Of a stretch of DNA of 64,000 nt, positions 43,134 through 52,248 are shown one piece after another. Positions within the stretch are counted from its first letter, which is position 1. Each line of letters starts with the position of its first letter. The stretch is from Bauldia litoralis (GTDB lineage: Bacteria > Pseudomonadota > Alphaproteobacteria > Rhizobiales > Kaistiaceae). Under the pieces are notes generated by a model that was given only the letters and a program-made list of their open reading frames with translations, was not told where the DNA came from and made no database searches. The translations under genes and the position numbers were made by a program. Location of the stretch: contig CAMCWB010000005.1 of NCBI GenBank assembly GCA_945882315.1, positions 30,006 through 94,005 of the forward strand, given 5' to 3'.

Positions 43134-45020
43134 TCAGAACGCCTGACCGAGGCCGATATAGATCGCCGCAGCGGGATCGCCATCCTCTGGCTGCAGCGGC
43201 ACCGCCACGTCGAGCCGGATCGGCCCGACCGGCGTCAGATAGCGAAGCCCGGCACCAACGCCGACCTTGATGTCGTCGAAGGTCGGAAACATATCGGACG
43301 AGACGCTGCCGGCATCGACGAAGGCGACCACGCCAATCTGGTCGGTGACGCGGTACCGGGCTTCGCCCGAAACAAGGACGCTGCTGCGGCCGCCGATGAT
43401 GTCGCCGTCGCCGTCGCGCGGCGCGATGTTCTGATAGCCATAACCGCGCACGGTGCCGGCACCGCCCAGATAGAGGCGCTTGTCGGGCGCGACAGTCTCG
43501 ACATCGTCGACGGTGAGCACCGAGGCGGCAACGCGGCCGGCCAGCACGAAGCGGTCGGTCGGCGTGAAGGAGCGATAGATGGCAAAATCGCCGGCGAAAG
43601 TGGCGAAGGCCTTGTCCTGATAGAAGTCATAAGCGGGCTCCGCCAGCGCCGTCGCCTTGAAGCCCTCGGTCGGGTCGAGGCGGTTGTCGCGCCTGTCCCA
43701 GGTCATCCTGGTCGGCAGCGCGAGGATCAAATGCTCGCGGCTGACATCCTCGTCGTCGATCGTCTGGGAGCGCGAGAGCTCGAGCGCCACGGAACCGTTG
43801 ACGGTGTCGGAGAAGATATGGCTGAGGCCGACCTCGCCCTCCACCGCGGTGACGCGATAGGCCTCTGTGGTCTCGCGATAGCCTTCGGCGCGCAGCGTGA
43901 AATCGGTCATCGGGTCGAAGACGCCCGGCTTGATGAAGCGACCGAGGACACGGAAATCCGGATCGAGGGAGTCGGAGATGACCTTCGAGATCGAGGCGCT
44001 GAGATGAAGCTGCTCGGCGCCGCCGAAGAGGTTGCGGTCGCGCCAATAGATCCCGGCGCCGAGGCCGTCCGTGTTGGAATAGGAGGCGGTGCCGCCGATG
44101 ACGTGACGCTTGCGCTCCGAGACCGTGATGAGCATCGGGATCGTGCCGTCCGGGTCGAGCGCATCGGCGGGCGCGATGCGGACGCTCTCGAAGACGCCGA
44201 GGTCGCGCAGGCGCGTCTCGGCGTTGCGCACCTTTTTCGAGGAATAAGGCTCAGGCTGGAAATGGGCGCGGCCGACGATCAGGTTCGGATCGACGCCGGC
44301 GGCGCCGCTGACCTCGACGCGACCGAACTCAGCGGCCGGACCAGGATCGACATTTAGCGTGACGTCGAGCGTCGCGGTCCGGTGGTCGGCGACGGTATCG
44401 CGGGGCTGGGCGCGGGCGAGCGGATGGCCCGACTGCTGCCAGGCATCGACGAGTGCGCGTTCGGCCGCAAGCACCACGGTCGAGCGGGCCGGCTCGCCCC
44501 GGATCATGCCGAGCTTTTCGAGCGAGAAGCCTTCCGGAACCGGTTCGGCGCCGACGGCGCCGAAGACGAAAGCCTGGCCGGTCACGACCGAAACACGAAC
44601 CGAGGCCGGCACCTGGCCGATCGAGTCGAAGGGGCCGATCTCTTCGATCCGCCGGCCATTGATAGTGATGGCAATCTGGCCGGCATAATAGGCGTTCTCA
44701 TAGAGAATGGCGGTGAGCTGCGGGATATCCTGGCGGGCCCGGGCGAGAAGGCCCATCAGGCCGGAGGGCGGCGATTCCTCGCGCTCGATCAGCGTCGAGG
44801 CGCGCGACAGCTTCTTCTCGATGCGCTTGTCGGGGCTGATGACGTCAAGCGACGCCCGGTAGGGATAAGGGTCGGGAACCGGCTCTTCCTGCTTCTTGCC
44901 GAAGGGCCACCAATCGCGCAGTCCGGCGGCGGCCGGCATGGCCGGGCCAAAGGCGAGAACCGCAATGAGGGCTAGCAGAAGGGAATGTCGAATTGGTCCA
45001 CACCCATACAAACGCGACAT
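43134..45020 (-). CDS. tamA: TamA/BamA-family outer-membrane assembly protein
   Basis: The 628-residue Omp85 protein has a signal peptide (about residues 1-32), periplasmic POTRA-like domains (about 45-290) and a C-terminal 16-stranded barrel domain. The barrel shows DRNLFGGAEQLHLSASISK, GGAGTVRGYGYQ and the terminal Phe (YIGLGQAF) of outer-membrane proteins. It is placed immediately before tamB, so TamA rather than BamA is the call. It starts with an ATG at 45020. Confidence 0.92.
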   Translation of the reverse strand: MSRLYGCGPIRHSLLLALIAVLAFGPAMPAAAGLRDWWPFGKKQEEPVPDPYPYRASLDVISPDKRIEKKLSRASTLIEREESPPSGLMGLLARARQDIPQLTAILYENAYYAGQIAITINGRRIEEIGPFDSIGQVPASVRVSVVTGQAFVFGAVGAEPVPEGFSLEKLGMIRGEPARSTVVLAAERALVDAWQQSGHPLARAQPRDTVADHRTATLDVTLNVDPGPAAEFGRVEVSGAAGVDPNLIVGRAHFQPEPYSSKKVRNAETRLRDLGVFESVRIAPADALDPDGTIPMLITVSERKRHVIGGTASYSNTDGLGAGIYWRDRNLFGGAEQLHLSASISKVISDSLDPDFRVLGRFIKPGVFDPMTDFTLRAEGYRETTEAYRVTAVEGEVGLSHIFSDTVNGSVALELSRSQTIDDEDVSREHLILALPTRMTWDRRDNRLDPTEGFKATALAEPAYDFYQDKAFATFAGDFAIYRSFTPTDRFVLAGRVAASVLTVDDVETVAPDKRLYLGGAGTVRGYGYQNIAPRDGDGDIIGGRSSVLVSGEARYRVTDQIGVVAFVDAGSVSSDMFPTFDDIKVGVGAGLRYLTPVGPIRLDVAVPLQPEDGDPAAAIYIGLGQAF

Positions 45021-45024
45021 TCAC

Positions 45025-45069
45025 TCTCTAGCGAGTCGACCCCAACCACCCTCTAGCGAGCATGCTCGC
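45025..45069. promoter_or_regulatory. Repeated and palindromic elements upstream of tamA
   Basis: CTCTAGCGAG occurs twice, at 45025-45034 and 45051-45060, and the second copy runs into a perfect 14-base palindrome GCGAGCATGCTCGC (45056-45069). They lie 5 to 49 bases upstream of the tamA ATG, where an operator or leader structure could act. Confidence 0.35.
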
Positions 45070-45129
45070 CTCAATCTTGCGGCAGAATCCGGCCTTTTCG
45101 AGGAAGGCCCCCGCAACTGCTTGTCGATA

Positions 45130-45145
45130 CTAGGGAAACCTAGTC
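45130..45145. promoter_or_regulatory. Short hairpin with GAAA loop upstream of tamA
   Basis: ACTAGG-GAAA-CCTAGT forms a 6-bp perfect stem capped by a GAAA tetraloop if transcribed on the plus strand. It lies 110 bases upstream of the tamA start in a 246-base intergenic region that shows no gene. Function is unknown. Confidence 0.25.
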
Positions 45146-45266
45146 TTTCAGTGGTTAAAGATTCAAGACCGGGGTTGGCTCCGGCTTGCCGCGCTCAACA
45201 TAAGAGGCGCGCAGAACAACGCCTGCACACCGCCGGCTTATATCATTCGCTACGCCGGCTGCCGCC

Positions 45267-46772
45267 CTAATCGTTGTCTTCCACCAGGCGCTGGGCGGGG
45301 TTGCCGCGCAGGCGCAGCAGCATCGGCAGCGAGAGGAAAATCACCGAGAGGATGAGGAAGGTCACCACGATCGGGTGATTGAGGAAGGACGCGATATTGC
45401 CCTGGCTCATCGACATCGATTGCCGGAAGGCCTCTTCCATCTTCGGGCCGAGAACGACGCCGAGGATAATCGGCGCCAGCGGGAAGTCGTAGCGGCGGAG
45501 GTAGTAGCCGATGACGCCGAAAGCGACGAGGAAGAGGAGCGTCAGCGTCAACCCGTCATCGAGATAGGTGCCGACGACGGCGAAGACGACGATCGTCACC
45601 AGCAGGACATGCATCGGCGTGCGCAGGATGCGGACGAAGATGCCGATCAGCGGGATGTTGAGGATGAGGAGCATGACGTTGCCGATATAGAGCGCGGCAA
45701 TCAGGCCCCAGACGACATCGGGCCGCTCGATGAAGAGAAGCGGGCCGGGGTTGATGTTCAGCATCATCATGGCGCCGAGCATGATCGCCGTGGTCGAGGA
45801 GCCGGGGATGCCCAGCGCCAGCATCGGCACGAAGGCGCCGGCGCTGGCGGCATTGTTGGCCGCCTCGGGGCCTGCGAGGCCCTTGATCTCGCCCTTGCCG
45901 AAGCGCTCGGGATGGCGGCTGATCTGGCGCTCAAAGGAATAGGCGATGAAGGTCGCGACGCCGGCACCGGCACCGGGCAGGACGCCGATGACGAAGCCGA
46001 TGATGCCGCCGCGGAAGATGGAGCCCATCGCCTCCATCACTTCCTTGAACTTGATGTAGATGCGGTGCTGGATGATCTCGCCGATCTCGTTCCGCTTCAT
46101 CAGGCCGGCATTGATGATCACTTCGGAGAGAGCGAAGAGGCCGAGCGTGACGGCGAGAAACTGGATGCCGTCCCACATATATTCCGAGCCGAAGGTGAAG
46201 CGCTTGGCGCCCATCACGTCTTCGCCGATGGTGGCGACCATCAGGCCGAGGCACATGCCTATCAGCGCCTTGACGATCGACTTGCCGGCAAGCGCGGCGA
46301 CGGCGCTGAGGCCGAAGAGATAAAGCGCGAAGTATTCCGGCGAGCCGAAGGCGAGCGCGGCATCGGCGATGACCGGGCCGATCAGCATCAGGCCGACGAC
46401 GGCGATCGTGCCGGCGATATAGGAACCGATCGCGGCGATGCAGAGCGCCGTGCCGGCCCTGCCCTGCTTGGCCATCTCATGTCCGTCGAGGCAGGCGACC
46501 ACCGCGGAGGTGTCGCCGGGGATGCGGAGCAGGATCGAGGTCGTCGAACCGCCATACATCGAGCCGGTGTAGGTGGCCGCCAGCATGATGATGGCGCCGA
46601 TCGGATCGATCATCGACAGCACCGGCAACATAAGCGCGATGGCGCCGGCCGGGCCAATGCCCGGCAGCACGCCTACGACCGTGCCGAGAAATGCGCCGGC
46701 GAGTGAATAGAGGAGCAATTCCGGCTGGAGCGCGATGGCGAAGCCGTCGAGGAGAAGCGACCAGGTGTCCAT
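45267..46772 (-). CDS. tctA: TctA-family large permease subunit (set 2)
   Basis: The 501-residue polytopic membrane protein has the TctA signatures [39 protein letters not shown] and [20 protein letters not shown], all in one frame. About 11-12 membrane helices are expected. It is the last gene of the long minus-strand cluster and follows tctB by three bases. It is about as long as usual for the family and intact, unlike set 1. Confidence 0.9.
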   Translation of the reverse strand: MDTWSLLLDGFAIALQPELLLYSLAGAFLGTVVGVLPGIGPAGAIALMLPVLSMIDPIGAIIMLAATYTGSMYGGSTTSILLRIPGDTSAVVACLDGHEMAKQGRAGTALCIAAIGSYIAGTIAVVGLMLIGPVIADAALAFGSPEYFALYLFGLSAVAALAGKSIVKALIGMCLGLMVATIGEDVMGAKRFTFGSEYMWDGIQFLAVTLGLFALSEVIINAGLMKRNEIGEIIQHRIYIKFKEVMEAMGSIFRGGIIGFVIGVLPGAGAGVATFIAYSFERQISRHPERFGKGEIKGLAGPEAANNAASAGAFVPMLALGIPGSSTTAIMLGAMMMLNINPGPLLFIERPDVVWGLIAALYIGNVMLLILNIPLIGIFVRILRTPMHVLLVTIVVFAVVGTYLDDGLTLTLLFLVAFGVIGYYLRRYDFPLAPIILGVVLGPKMEEAFRQSMSMSQGNIASFLNHPIVVTFLILSVIFLSLPMLLRLRGNPAQRLVEDND

Positions 46773-46775
46773 GGC

Positions 46776-47312
46776 CTAGCCTCCCATCGCGCGGCGGAGA
46801 TGCACGATGAAGGGCAGCAGGCTTTCGGTCCGGATGAACCAGCCCATGGGGATCTGGGCGAGCAGCGCGTAATAGAAGAGCGAAAAGAACGTGATCGACA
46901 GGGTGACGGCATAGATGAGCGACTCTACCCAGGACCGGCCGTAGACCAGCATCGCGATGAAGATGTAGATCACAGTCGCGAACAGGAAACCGATCGGCTC
47001 CAGAAGTAGTACGTAAAGGATGATCGGACCGACGGGAGCAAGGTTGGAGAGCTCGCCGCGAGCCGTCGAGGGGCCGCCCTCGGACGGTTCCGCGCTGCCG
47101 TTCGAGCGAAGCTGATAATAATAGATGGCGGACAGGATCAGCCCGAGAATGGCGATCAACTGCGGGAACAGCGAGGGACCGACAAAGTCGCTCATCATCG
47201 TCGGTATGAGATAGAAGCTCTGGTAGAGAAAGAGCGACATCAGCACCACGAAGCAGATGACGATGATGCTTTCGCCGCCGATCGCGCGCGGCGTCTTCGG
47301 TTCGCTGGTCAC
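46776..47312 (-). CDS. tctB: TctB-family small membrane subunit (set 2)
   Basis: The 178-residue protein has about four hydrophobic segments (residues 16-33, 44-63, 95-115 and 122-150), the TctB layout. The N-terminus is cytoplasmic-looking (TSEPKTPRAIGGE). It lies directly before tctA set 2 and 75 bases after tctC set 2. Confidence 0.82.
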   Translation of the reverse strand: MTSEPKTPRAIGGESIIVICFVVLMSLFLYQSFYLIPTMMSDFVGPSLFPQLIAILGLILSAIYYYQLRSNGSAEPSEGGPSTARGELSNLAPVGPIILYVLLLEPIGFLFATVIYIFIAMLVYGRSWVESLIYAVTLSITFFSLFYYALLAQIPMGWFIRTESLLPFIVHLRRAMGG

Positions 47313-47387
47313 GGCTTGTCCCTCACGACGTCAGAAAAGTGAAAGTCGGCGCCGGCGGCAGGGTCTCCACCGCCGGCGATGACACAG

Positions 47388-48359
47388 TTACTTTATGAGG
47401 CCCATATCGGTCGCGACCTTGGTGAAGGTCTCGACTTCCTTGTCGAGCCGCGCCTCGAGTTCGGGGCCGCTCAACCACTGCGGGCTCATGCTGTTCAGGC
47501 GCATGTATTCCTTGAAGCTGTCCGACTCCGAGACCTTCTTCAGCGCGTCGACATAGAAGGCGACGGCTTCGTCCGGCACATCCTTCGAGGTCCACACGCC
47601 GCGATAGGAATCGAACACCTCGAAGGTGTAGCCGAGATCGGCAAGCGTCGGCACATCCGGGTATTCTTCGAGCTTCTGCGAGGATACGAGATAACGCATC
47701 TTGCCGGCCTTGACGAATTTGCCGGTGATCTCGGGCTGCGCGAAGATGTAGTCGATATGGCCGCCGAGGAGCTGGACGACGCCCTGGTCCTCGAAGGGCG
47801 TGTAGGTGACGTCGATCTTGAAGTAGTCCTCCATGATCTTCGAGACCATCGACGAGGTCGAGCCGAGGTCGCCGCCGCCGTGGATGACCTTGCCGGGATT
47901 GTCCTTCGCCGCCTTGAGCAGATCGTCGAACGTCTTGTAGGGCGAGTCGGCATTGACGGTAATCGCCTTCGGCGTGATCAGCAGCATGGCGATGCCGCGG
48001 AACAGCTTACGGTCGATATCGGAGCGGGCCAGGATCGGGTTCTGGATCTGGGTCGGCACCATCATCTGCAGCTTGTGCGGATTGCCGGCATTGTCCTTGC
48101 CGACATAGGTGCGCGCCTTGGCGCCCTGGGCGCCATCGACGATGGTCACCGTCACGCCCTCGGGGAAGAGGTCGAGCTCTTTGACAACCTTGGCGATGGC
48201 ATCGGCGTTGGTCCAGGTGGACGACGTCGTGCCGGTGTGGCTGACGATCTCGACTTCCTCGGTCGGAACCCAGCCCTGCGCATGGCCGGTCGCGACCGAT
48301 GCCGCAACCATCGAAGCTCCGATCACGATGCTGCGGATCGCACGATAATTCGTTCTCAT
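47388..48359 (-). CDS. tctC: TctC/Bug-family substrate-binding protein (set 2)
   Basis: The 323-residue protein has a signal peptide (about 1-27, ending GHAQG) and a TctC-type domain with VEIVSHTGTTSSTWTNADAI and HGGGDLGSTSSMVSKIMEDY. The ligand loop differs from the set 1 protein (no GGGWD), so a different substrate is likely. It starts at 48359 and is 132 bases after the LVIVD gene. Confidence 0.88.
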   Translation of the reverse strand: MRTNYRAIRSIVIGASMVAASVATGHAQGWVPTEEVEIVSHTGTTSSTWTNADAIAKVVKELDLFPEGVTVTIVDGAQGAKARTYVGKDNAGNPHKLQMMVPTQIQNPILARSDIDRKLFRGIAMLLITPKAITVNADSPYKTFDDLLKAAKDNPGKVIHGGGDLGSTSSMVSKIMEDYFKIDVTYTPFEDQGVVQLLGGHIDYIFAQPEITGKFVKAGKMRYLVSSQKLEEYPDVPTLADLGYTFEVFDSYRGVWTSKDVPDEAVAFYVDALKKVSESDSFKEYMRLNSMSPQWLSGPELEARLDKEVETFTKVATDMGLIK

Positions 48360-48469
48360 GCACTTCCTCCTTTTGCGCCTTCCGGCGCTTTGTTTCCTTG
48401 AACTCCCGGCGTCTGGTTCTTGATTTTCTTGGCGGAGCGGCTTCTGCCGCCCCGCGATTTTCTCGCAAA

Positions 48470-48486
48470 CCCGGCCGAGGGCCGGG
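48470..48486 (-). terminator. Hairpin downstream of the LVIVD gene
   Basis: CCCGGCC-GAG-GGCCGGG is a perfect 7-bp stem just after the LVIVD stop and upstream of the set 2 tctC. It may attenuate transcription between the two halves of the cluster. No U-tract is seen. Confidence 0.35.
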
Positions 48487-48491
48487 ATCGA

Positions 48492-49754
48492 TCAGTTCGT
48501 CCGCTCGAGGATGTGAAGGCCGAGGCCCCAACGGTCGGACAGGTAGATCAGGCCGGTGTCCGTATCGACGAAGCAGTCATTGCTCTGCGGGCAAGGACGC
48601 TCGGCGTTGCCGGCCGGGATGTAGTAGGCGACCTCCTTCGGATCGAAAGGGTTCGACCAGTCGACGACGCGCAGGCCCGCATTGAACCAGCAGACATAGA
48701 GGAGGTCGTCGGCCTTCATGCCGTGCCAGAGATTGTGGGCGCCGTAGCGCGAACCGGTGCGGCACCACTTGGCGTCGCGCGGCCGCATCGTCTTCGGGTC
48801 GATGTCATGGGGCATGAAGGTCGAAATGAGCTGGGGAACCTGCAGGTTGCGCATGTCGTAGAAGCTGACATGGGCCGGCGGGTGGGCGCAGTCGACGACC
48901 ACCGCTTCCTGCGCGACGACGGCGAATTCCGAACCCTCGGGCACCAGGAAGGTGTGGTTGGCGCCGGCCCAGCCATGCGTCTCATGCGGGCTATGCCGCC
49001 ACACCATCTTGATGTTGCTGATGTCCCTTGCGTCAAGCAGGATGACGCCCGCATCCCACCAGGCGGCGGTCAGATAGTCGCCGAGCGGATGGGCTTCGTG
49101 GCAGCCGACCTGCATGATCTGCGGATCCCAGCTCGGCGTCTCACCCTTCATCTGGCCTTCCAGCCACCATTCGCCGACGAGCTGTGGATTGGACGGATCC
49201 TTCATGTCGTGGATCAGCAGGACGCGACCCGTGGCGCCGTCCTTGGCGCCCGAAGAATACATCAGCTTCCGCCGCGCGTCGTAGATCGGGCGGTGGATGC
49301 CGATGCCGTCGGTCTCGGCATAGCGGATGAATTTCGGGTTGACCGGATCGCTGGTGTCGAGGACGCGCAGGCCACCCTTCACCTCCGGATACTTGCCCTT
49401 CATCTCGGGCCGACGCTCGGAGTTGGTGATCACGATATCGGGGGTGATCTGCAGGACCTTGTGGGTGCGCGCCGCCTCGGTGTCGCGGAACTGGTTCAGG
49501 ACCTTCGGCTTGCGCGGATCCTTCACGTCGAGGACGGTGATGCCGTCATTGCCGTTGATCCCGGATGCGGCGACGTAGCAGATGCCCTTGTTGACACGGA
49601 TCTGGAAGGCGTCGCCCCAGCCGTTCAGGTCGCTGTGGCCGACGAGGCGAAGGCCCTTCGCCTCCTCCTTCCACGGCGTGGTCAGCTTGTTCGCGGCCTT
49701 GGCGTATTGATCCGCGCCGGCGGTCCACTCTCGAGCATAAGGCGGTCTGGACAC
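48492..49754 (-). CDS. LVIVD-repeat beta-propeller-like protein
   Basis: The 420-residue product contains repeated units of the type GLRVLDTSDPVNPKFIRY, ITVLDVKDPRKPKVLNQF, LLIHDMKDPSNPQLVGEW and GLRVVDWSNPFDPKEVAYY, matching LVIVD repeats that form a beta-propeller. No signal peptide is visible. It starts at GTG 49752-49754 after a GAGAGGATT stretch. It lies between the cupin gene and set 2 tctC on the same strand, so a shared substrate pathway is likely. The reaction is not known. Confidence 0.82.
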   Translation of the reverse strand: MSRPPYAREWTAGADQYAKAANKLTTPWKEEAKGLRLVGHSDLNGWGDAFQIRVNKGICYVAASGINGNDGITVLDVKDPRKPKVLNQFRDTEAARTHKVLQITPDIVITNSERRPEMKGKYPEVKGGLRVLDTSDPVNPKFIRYAETDGIGIHRPIYDARRKLMYSSGAKDGATGRVLLIHDMKDPSNPQLVGEWWLEGQMKGETPSWDPQIMQVGCHEAHPLGDYLTAAWWDAGVILLDARDISNIKMVWRHSPHETHGWAGANHTFLVPEGSEFAVVAQEAVVVDCAHPPAHVSFYDMRNLQVPQLISTFMPHDIDPKTMRPRDAKWCRTGSRYGAHNLWHGMKADDLLYVCWFNAGLRVVDWSNPFDPKEVAYYIPAGNAERPCPQSNDCFVDTDTGLIYLSDRWGLGLHILERTN

Positions 49755-49804
49755 TGTAAATCCTCTCTGATTTTTCGGTCGTTCGAACGGAAACGGGATA
49801 GGTC

Positions 49805-50203
49805 TCAGGGCTTCTTGCCCGGATAGAGAGATTCTATCTCCTTGGCCTCGGGCCGGATCTTATAGTCCTGGTGCAGCGTGCCGTCGCCGGCCGGGCTCTT
49901 CACCGCGAAGAAGGTGCAGGGGCCGTTGACGGGGCGGCTTCTGTGCCGGGTGTTGCGCGGCACGTGGACGAGCGTGCCCGGGCCGACGATGCGGTCCTCG
50001 TCGCCGAGGATGAAATGCATCTGGCCTTCGAGGATGAGCGTGAACTGCTCCTCGTTCGGATGCTCGTGGAGCGGAGGCCCCTCGCCTTCCGGCTTCATCA
50101 CGATACCGACCTTCATCAGCTCGCCGGCAACGGACTTCACCTTGTGCAGCGGGTTCACGCCGCCATCTTCGACCTTCATCTTGTCGAGCGCATAGAAGGG
50201 CAT
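49805..50203 (-). CDS. Single-domain cupin protein
   Basis: The 132-residue protein has a clear cupin barrel: PPLHEHPNEEQFTLILEGQM provides two His and a Glu, and GTLVHVPRNTRHRS provides the later His. These are the usual metal ligands, so it may be a small dioxygenase, isomerase or binding protein. A GAAGAGGAG-type ribosome site precedes the ATG. It sits between tctA set 3 and the LVIVD gene. Confidence 0.85.
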   Translation of the reverse strand: MPFYALDKMKVEDGGVNPLHKVKSVAGELMKVGIVMKPEGEGPPLHEHPNEEQFTLILEGQMHFILGDEDRIVGPGTLVHVPRNTRHRSRPVNGPCTFFAVKSPAGDGTLHQDYKIRPEAKEIESLYPGKKP

Positions 50204-50242
50204 CTCACTACTCCTCTTCGGACTGAATTGACGGCTTCCAGG

Positions 50243-51757
50243 TCAGGCCTCTTCCTGCTCGAGCTGGACCGGCTTGCCCTGCACGCGCAGGCGCTGAAGG
50301 ATTAGCGGAATGGCCATCGCAAGCACGGCGAGGACCAGGAAGGTCGCGACGATCGGCCGCTCGATGACGACCAGGAAATCGCCGCGCGTGATGATCATCG
50401 ACTGGCGGATGGCCTCTTCCATGCGACCACCCAGCACGAAGCCGAGGATGATCGGCGCCACCGGGTAGCCGTTGCGGCGCAGATAGAAGCCGAGCACGCC
50501 GAGGCCACAGAGCACATAGAGATCGAACATGCTCTGGCTCGACGAATAAACGCCGATGACGGAGATCACCATGATCAGCGGCAGCAGCAGGTACATCGGC
50601 AGATAGAGAAGCCGGACGAAGATGCCGACCATGGGCAGGTTGAGGATCAGCAGCATGACGTTGCCGATATAAAGTGCTGCGATCAGCCCCCAGACGACAT
50701 CCGGCCGCTGCACGAAGAGGAGCGGGCCGGCCTGCACGTCGAGCGCCGCCAGGGCAATGAGCAGGATCGCGGTGGTGCCCGAACCCGGTATGCCGAGGGT
50801 CAGCATCGGCACGAGCGCACCGGCGCTCGACGCGTTGTTGGCCGATTCCGGCGCCGCGACGCCCTTGATCTCGCCCTTGCCGAAGCGCTCCGGATGCTTG
50901 CTGATCTGCATCTCGAAGGAATAGGAGAGGAAAGAGGCGATGCCGGCGCCGGCTCCCGGCAGCACGCCGACGATGAAGCCGATGATGCTGCCGCGGCCGA
51001 TCGCGCCGAGGCTCTCGCGGATTTCGCTCATCTTGATGATGATCGAGTGCTTGATGATGTTGCGCGGTAGCTTCTCGAACGCATCGCGGGCGTTGAGGAG
51101 CACTTCCGAGATCGCGAAGATGCCGATGCTGACGGCAAGGAATTCGATGCCGGCCAGCATCTCCTGCGTCCCGAAAGTGTAGCGCGGCACGCCGGTGACG
51201 TCGGTGCCGATGGTCGCCAGCATCAGCCCGAGGCACATCGAGATGAGGCCCTTGATCAGGGAGGCGCCGGACAGGCTGACCACGGCCGAAAGGCCGAAGA
51301 GCATCAGCGCGAAATATTCGGGCGGCCCGAAGGCGAGCGCCGAATTGGCGATCAGCGGCGCGAACAGCATCAGGCCGACGACGCCGAGCGTGCCGGCGAT
51401 GTAGGAGCCGATCGCGGCGATCGACAGCGCCGCGCCAGCCCGGCCCTGCTTGGCCATGGCGTGGCCGTCGAGGCAGGTGACCACCGAGGAGGTCTCGCCG
51501 GGCACGTTGAGGAGGATCGACGTCGTCGAGCCGCCATACATGGCGCCGGAGTAGAGCGCTGCCAGCATGATCAGCGCCGAGACCGGTTCCATGTTGAGGA
51601 CGACCGGCAGCAGCAGCGCCATCGCACCGGTCGGGCCGATCCCCGGGAGCACGCCGACGACCGTGCCGAGAAAGGCGCCGATCAGCGCGAAGAAGAGATT
51701 GCTCGGTTCGAGGGCAATGGCGAAACCATGGCCGAGCAGCCCGATGACGTCACCCAC
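50243..51757 (-). CDS. tctA: TctA-family large permease subunit (set 3)
   Basis: The 504-residue membrane protein has [39 protein letters not shown] and GVAAPESANNASSAGALVPM, all in frame. GTG 51757 is preferred because it gives the short family-like start VGDVIGLLGHGF; a longer frame reads through tctB in a non-conserved way. Its start overlaps the tctB stop by eight bases. Confidence 0.9.
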   Translation of the reverse strand: MGDVIGLLGHGFAIALEPSNLFFALIGAFLGTVVGVLPGIGPTGAMALLLPVVLNMEPVSALIMLAALYSGAMYGGSTTSILLNVPGETSSVVTCLDGHAMAKQGRAGAALSIAAIGSYIAGTLGVVGLMLFAPLIANSALAFGPPEYFALMLFGLSAVVSLSGASLIKGLISMCLGLMLATIGTDVTGVPRYTFGTQEMLAGIEFLAVSIGIFAISEVLLNARDAFEKLPRNIIKHSIIIKMSEIRESLGAIGRGSIIGFIVGVLPGAGAGIASFLSYSFEMQISKHPERFGKGEIKGVAAPESANNASSAGALVPMLTLGIPGSGTTAILLIALAALDVQAGPLLFVQRPDVVWGLIAALYIGNVMLLILNLPMVGIFVRLLYLPMYLLLPLIMVISVIGVYSSSQSMFDLYVLCGLGVLGFYLRRNGYPVAPIILGFVLGGRMEEAIRQSMIITRGDFLVVIERPIVATFLVLAVLAMAIPLILQRLRVQGKPVQLEQEEA

Positions 51758-52226
51758 GTGACGTCCACCATGACTGGATGTGGCTGGTCGGCAGGCGGAC
51801 CTCGAGAAGATAAGCGAACAGGAAGACCGCAACTGCCGTGGCAAGCACCGCGTAGATCACCGGCCGCAGCCAGCCGGGACAACCGAGGAACTTGAAGGCG
51901 ACCGCCAGGAAGATCGGAGTCGCGACCCTGAAGCCGACGACCGGCAGGCTGAGCACATAGAGAAGCAGCATGCCGATCGGCGCGAGCGCCACGAGGTCGA
52001 GCTCGAAAACGGTCTCCTCCTTCTTCTTCCTGGGCTGGAGCACGAAGAAGAGCGCGAGGCAGGCGCCGAAAATCCCGACCATGGTCGGGAAGAAGCCGGG
52101 GCCGACGACGTCGACCGCGAGGGCCGAGCGGATGCGGCTTCCCATCAGGCCGTAGGCTGCGAACAGGCAGAGGAAGAGGAGCGCGGCCACGCGATCCGCG
52201 CTCAGCCAGAGCTGGAGCTTGCGCAT
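51750..52226 (-). CDS. tctB: TctB-family small membrane subunit (set 3)
   Basis: The 158-residue protein has hydrophobic segments at about residues 13-28, 42-63, 78-98 and 122-143, the TctB layout. It lies between tctC set 3 (22-base gap) and tctA set 3 (8-base overlap), the expected CBA order. Confidence 0.82.
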   Translation of the reverse strand: MRKLQLWLSADRVAALLFLCLFAAYGLMGSRIRSALAVDVVGPGFFPTMVGIFGACLALFFVLQPRKKKEETVFELDLVALAPIGMLLLYVLSLPVVGFRVATPIFLAVAFKFLGCPGWLRPVIYAVLATAVAVFLFAYLLEVRLPTSHIQSWWTSRG

Positions 52227-52248
52227 GGCCGCCGCCCTACTATCGGGC

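Noticed and set aside
42123..44357. A 744-codon plus-strand frame over tamB/tamA
   Set aside because: Antisense to well-supported tamA and tamB; charged repetitive composition without family features.
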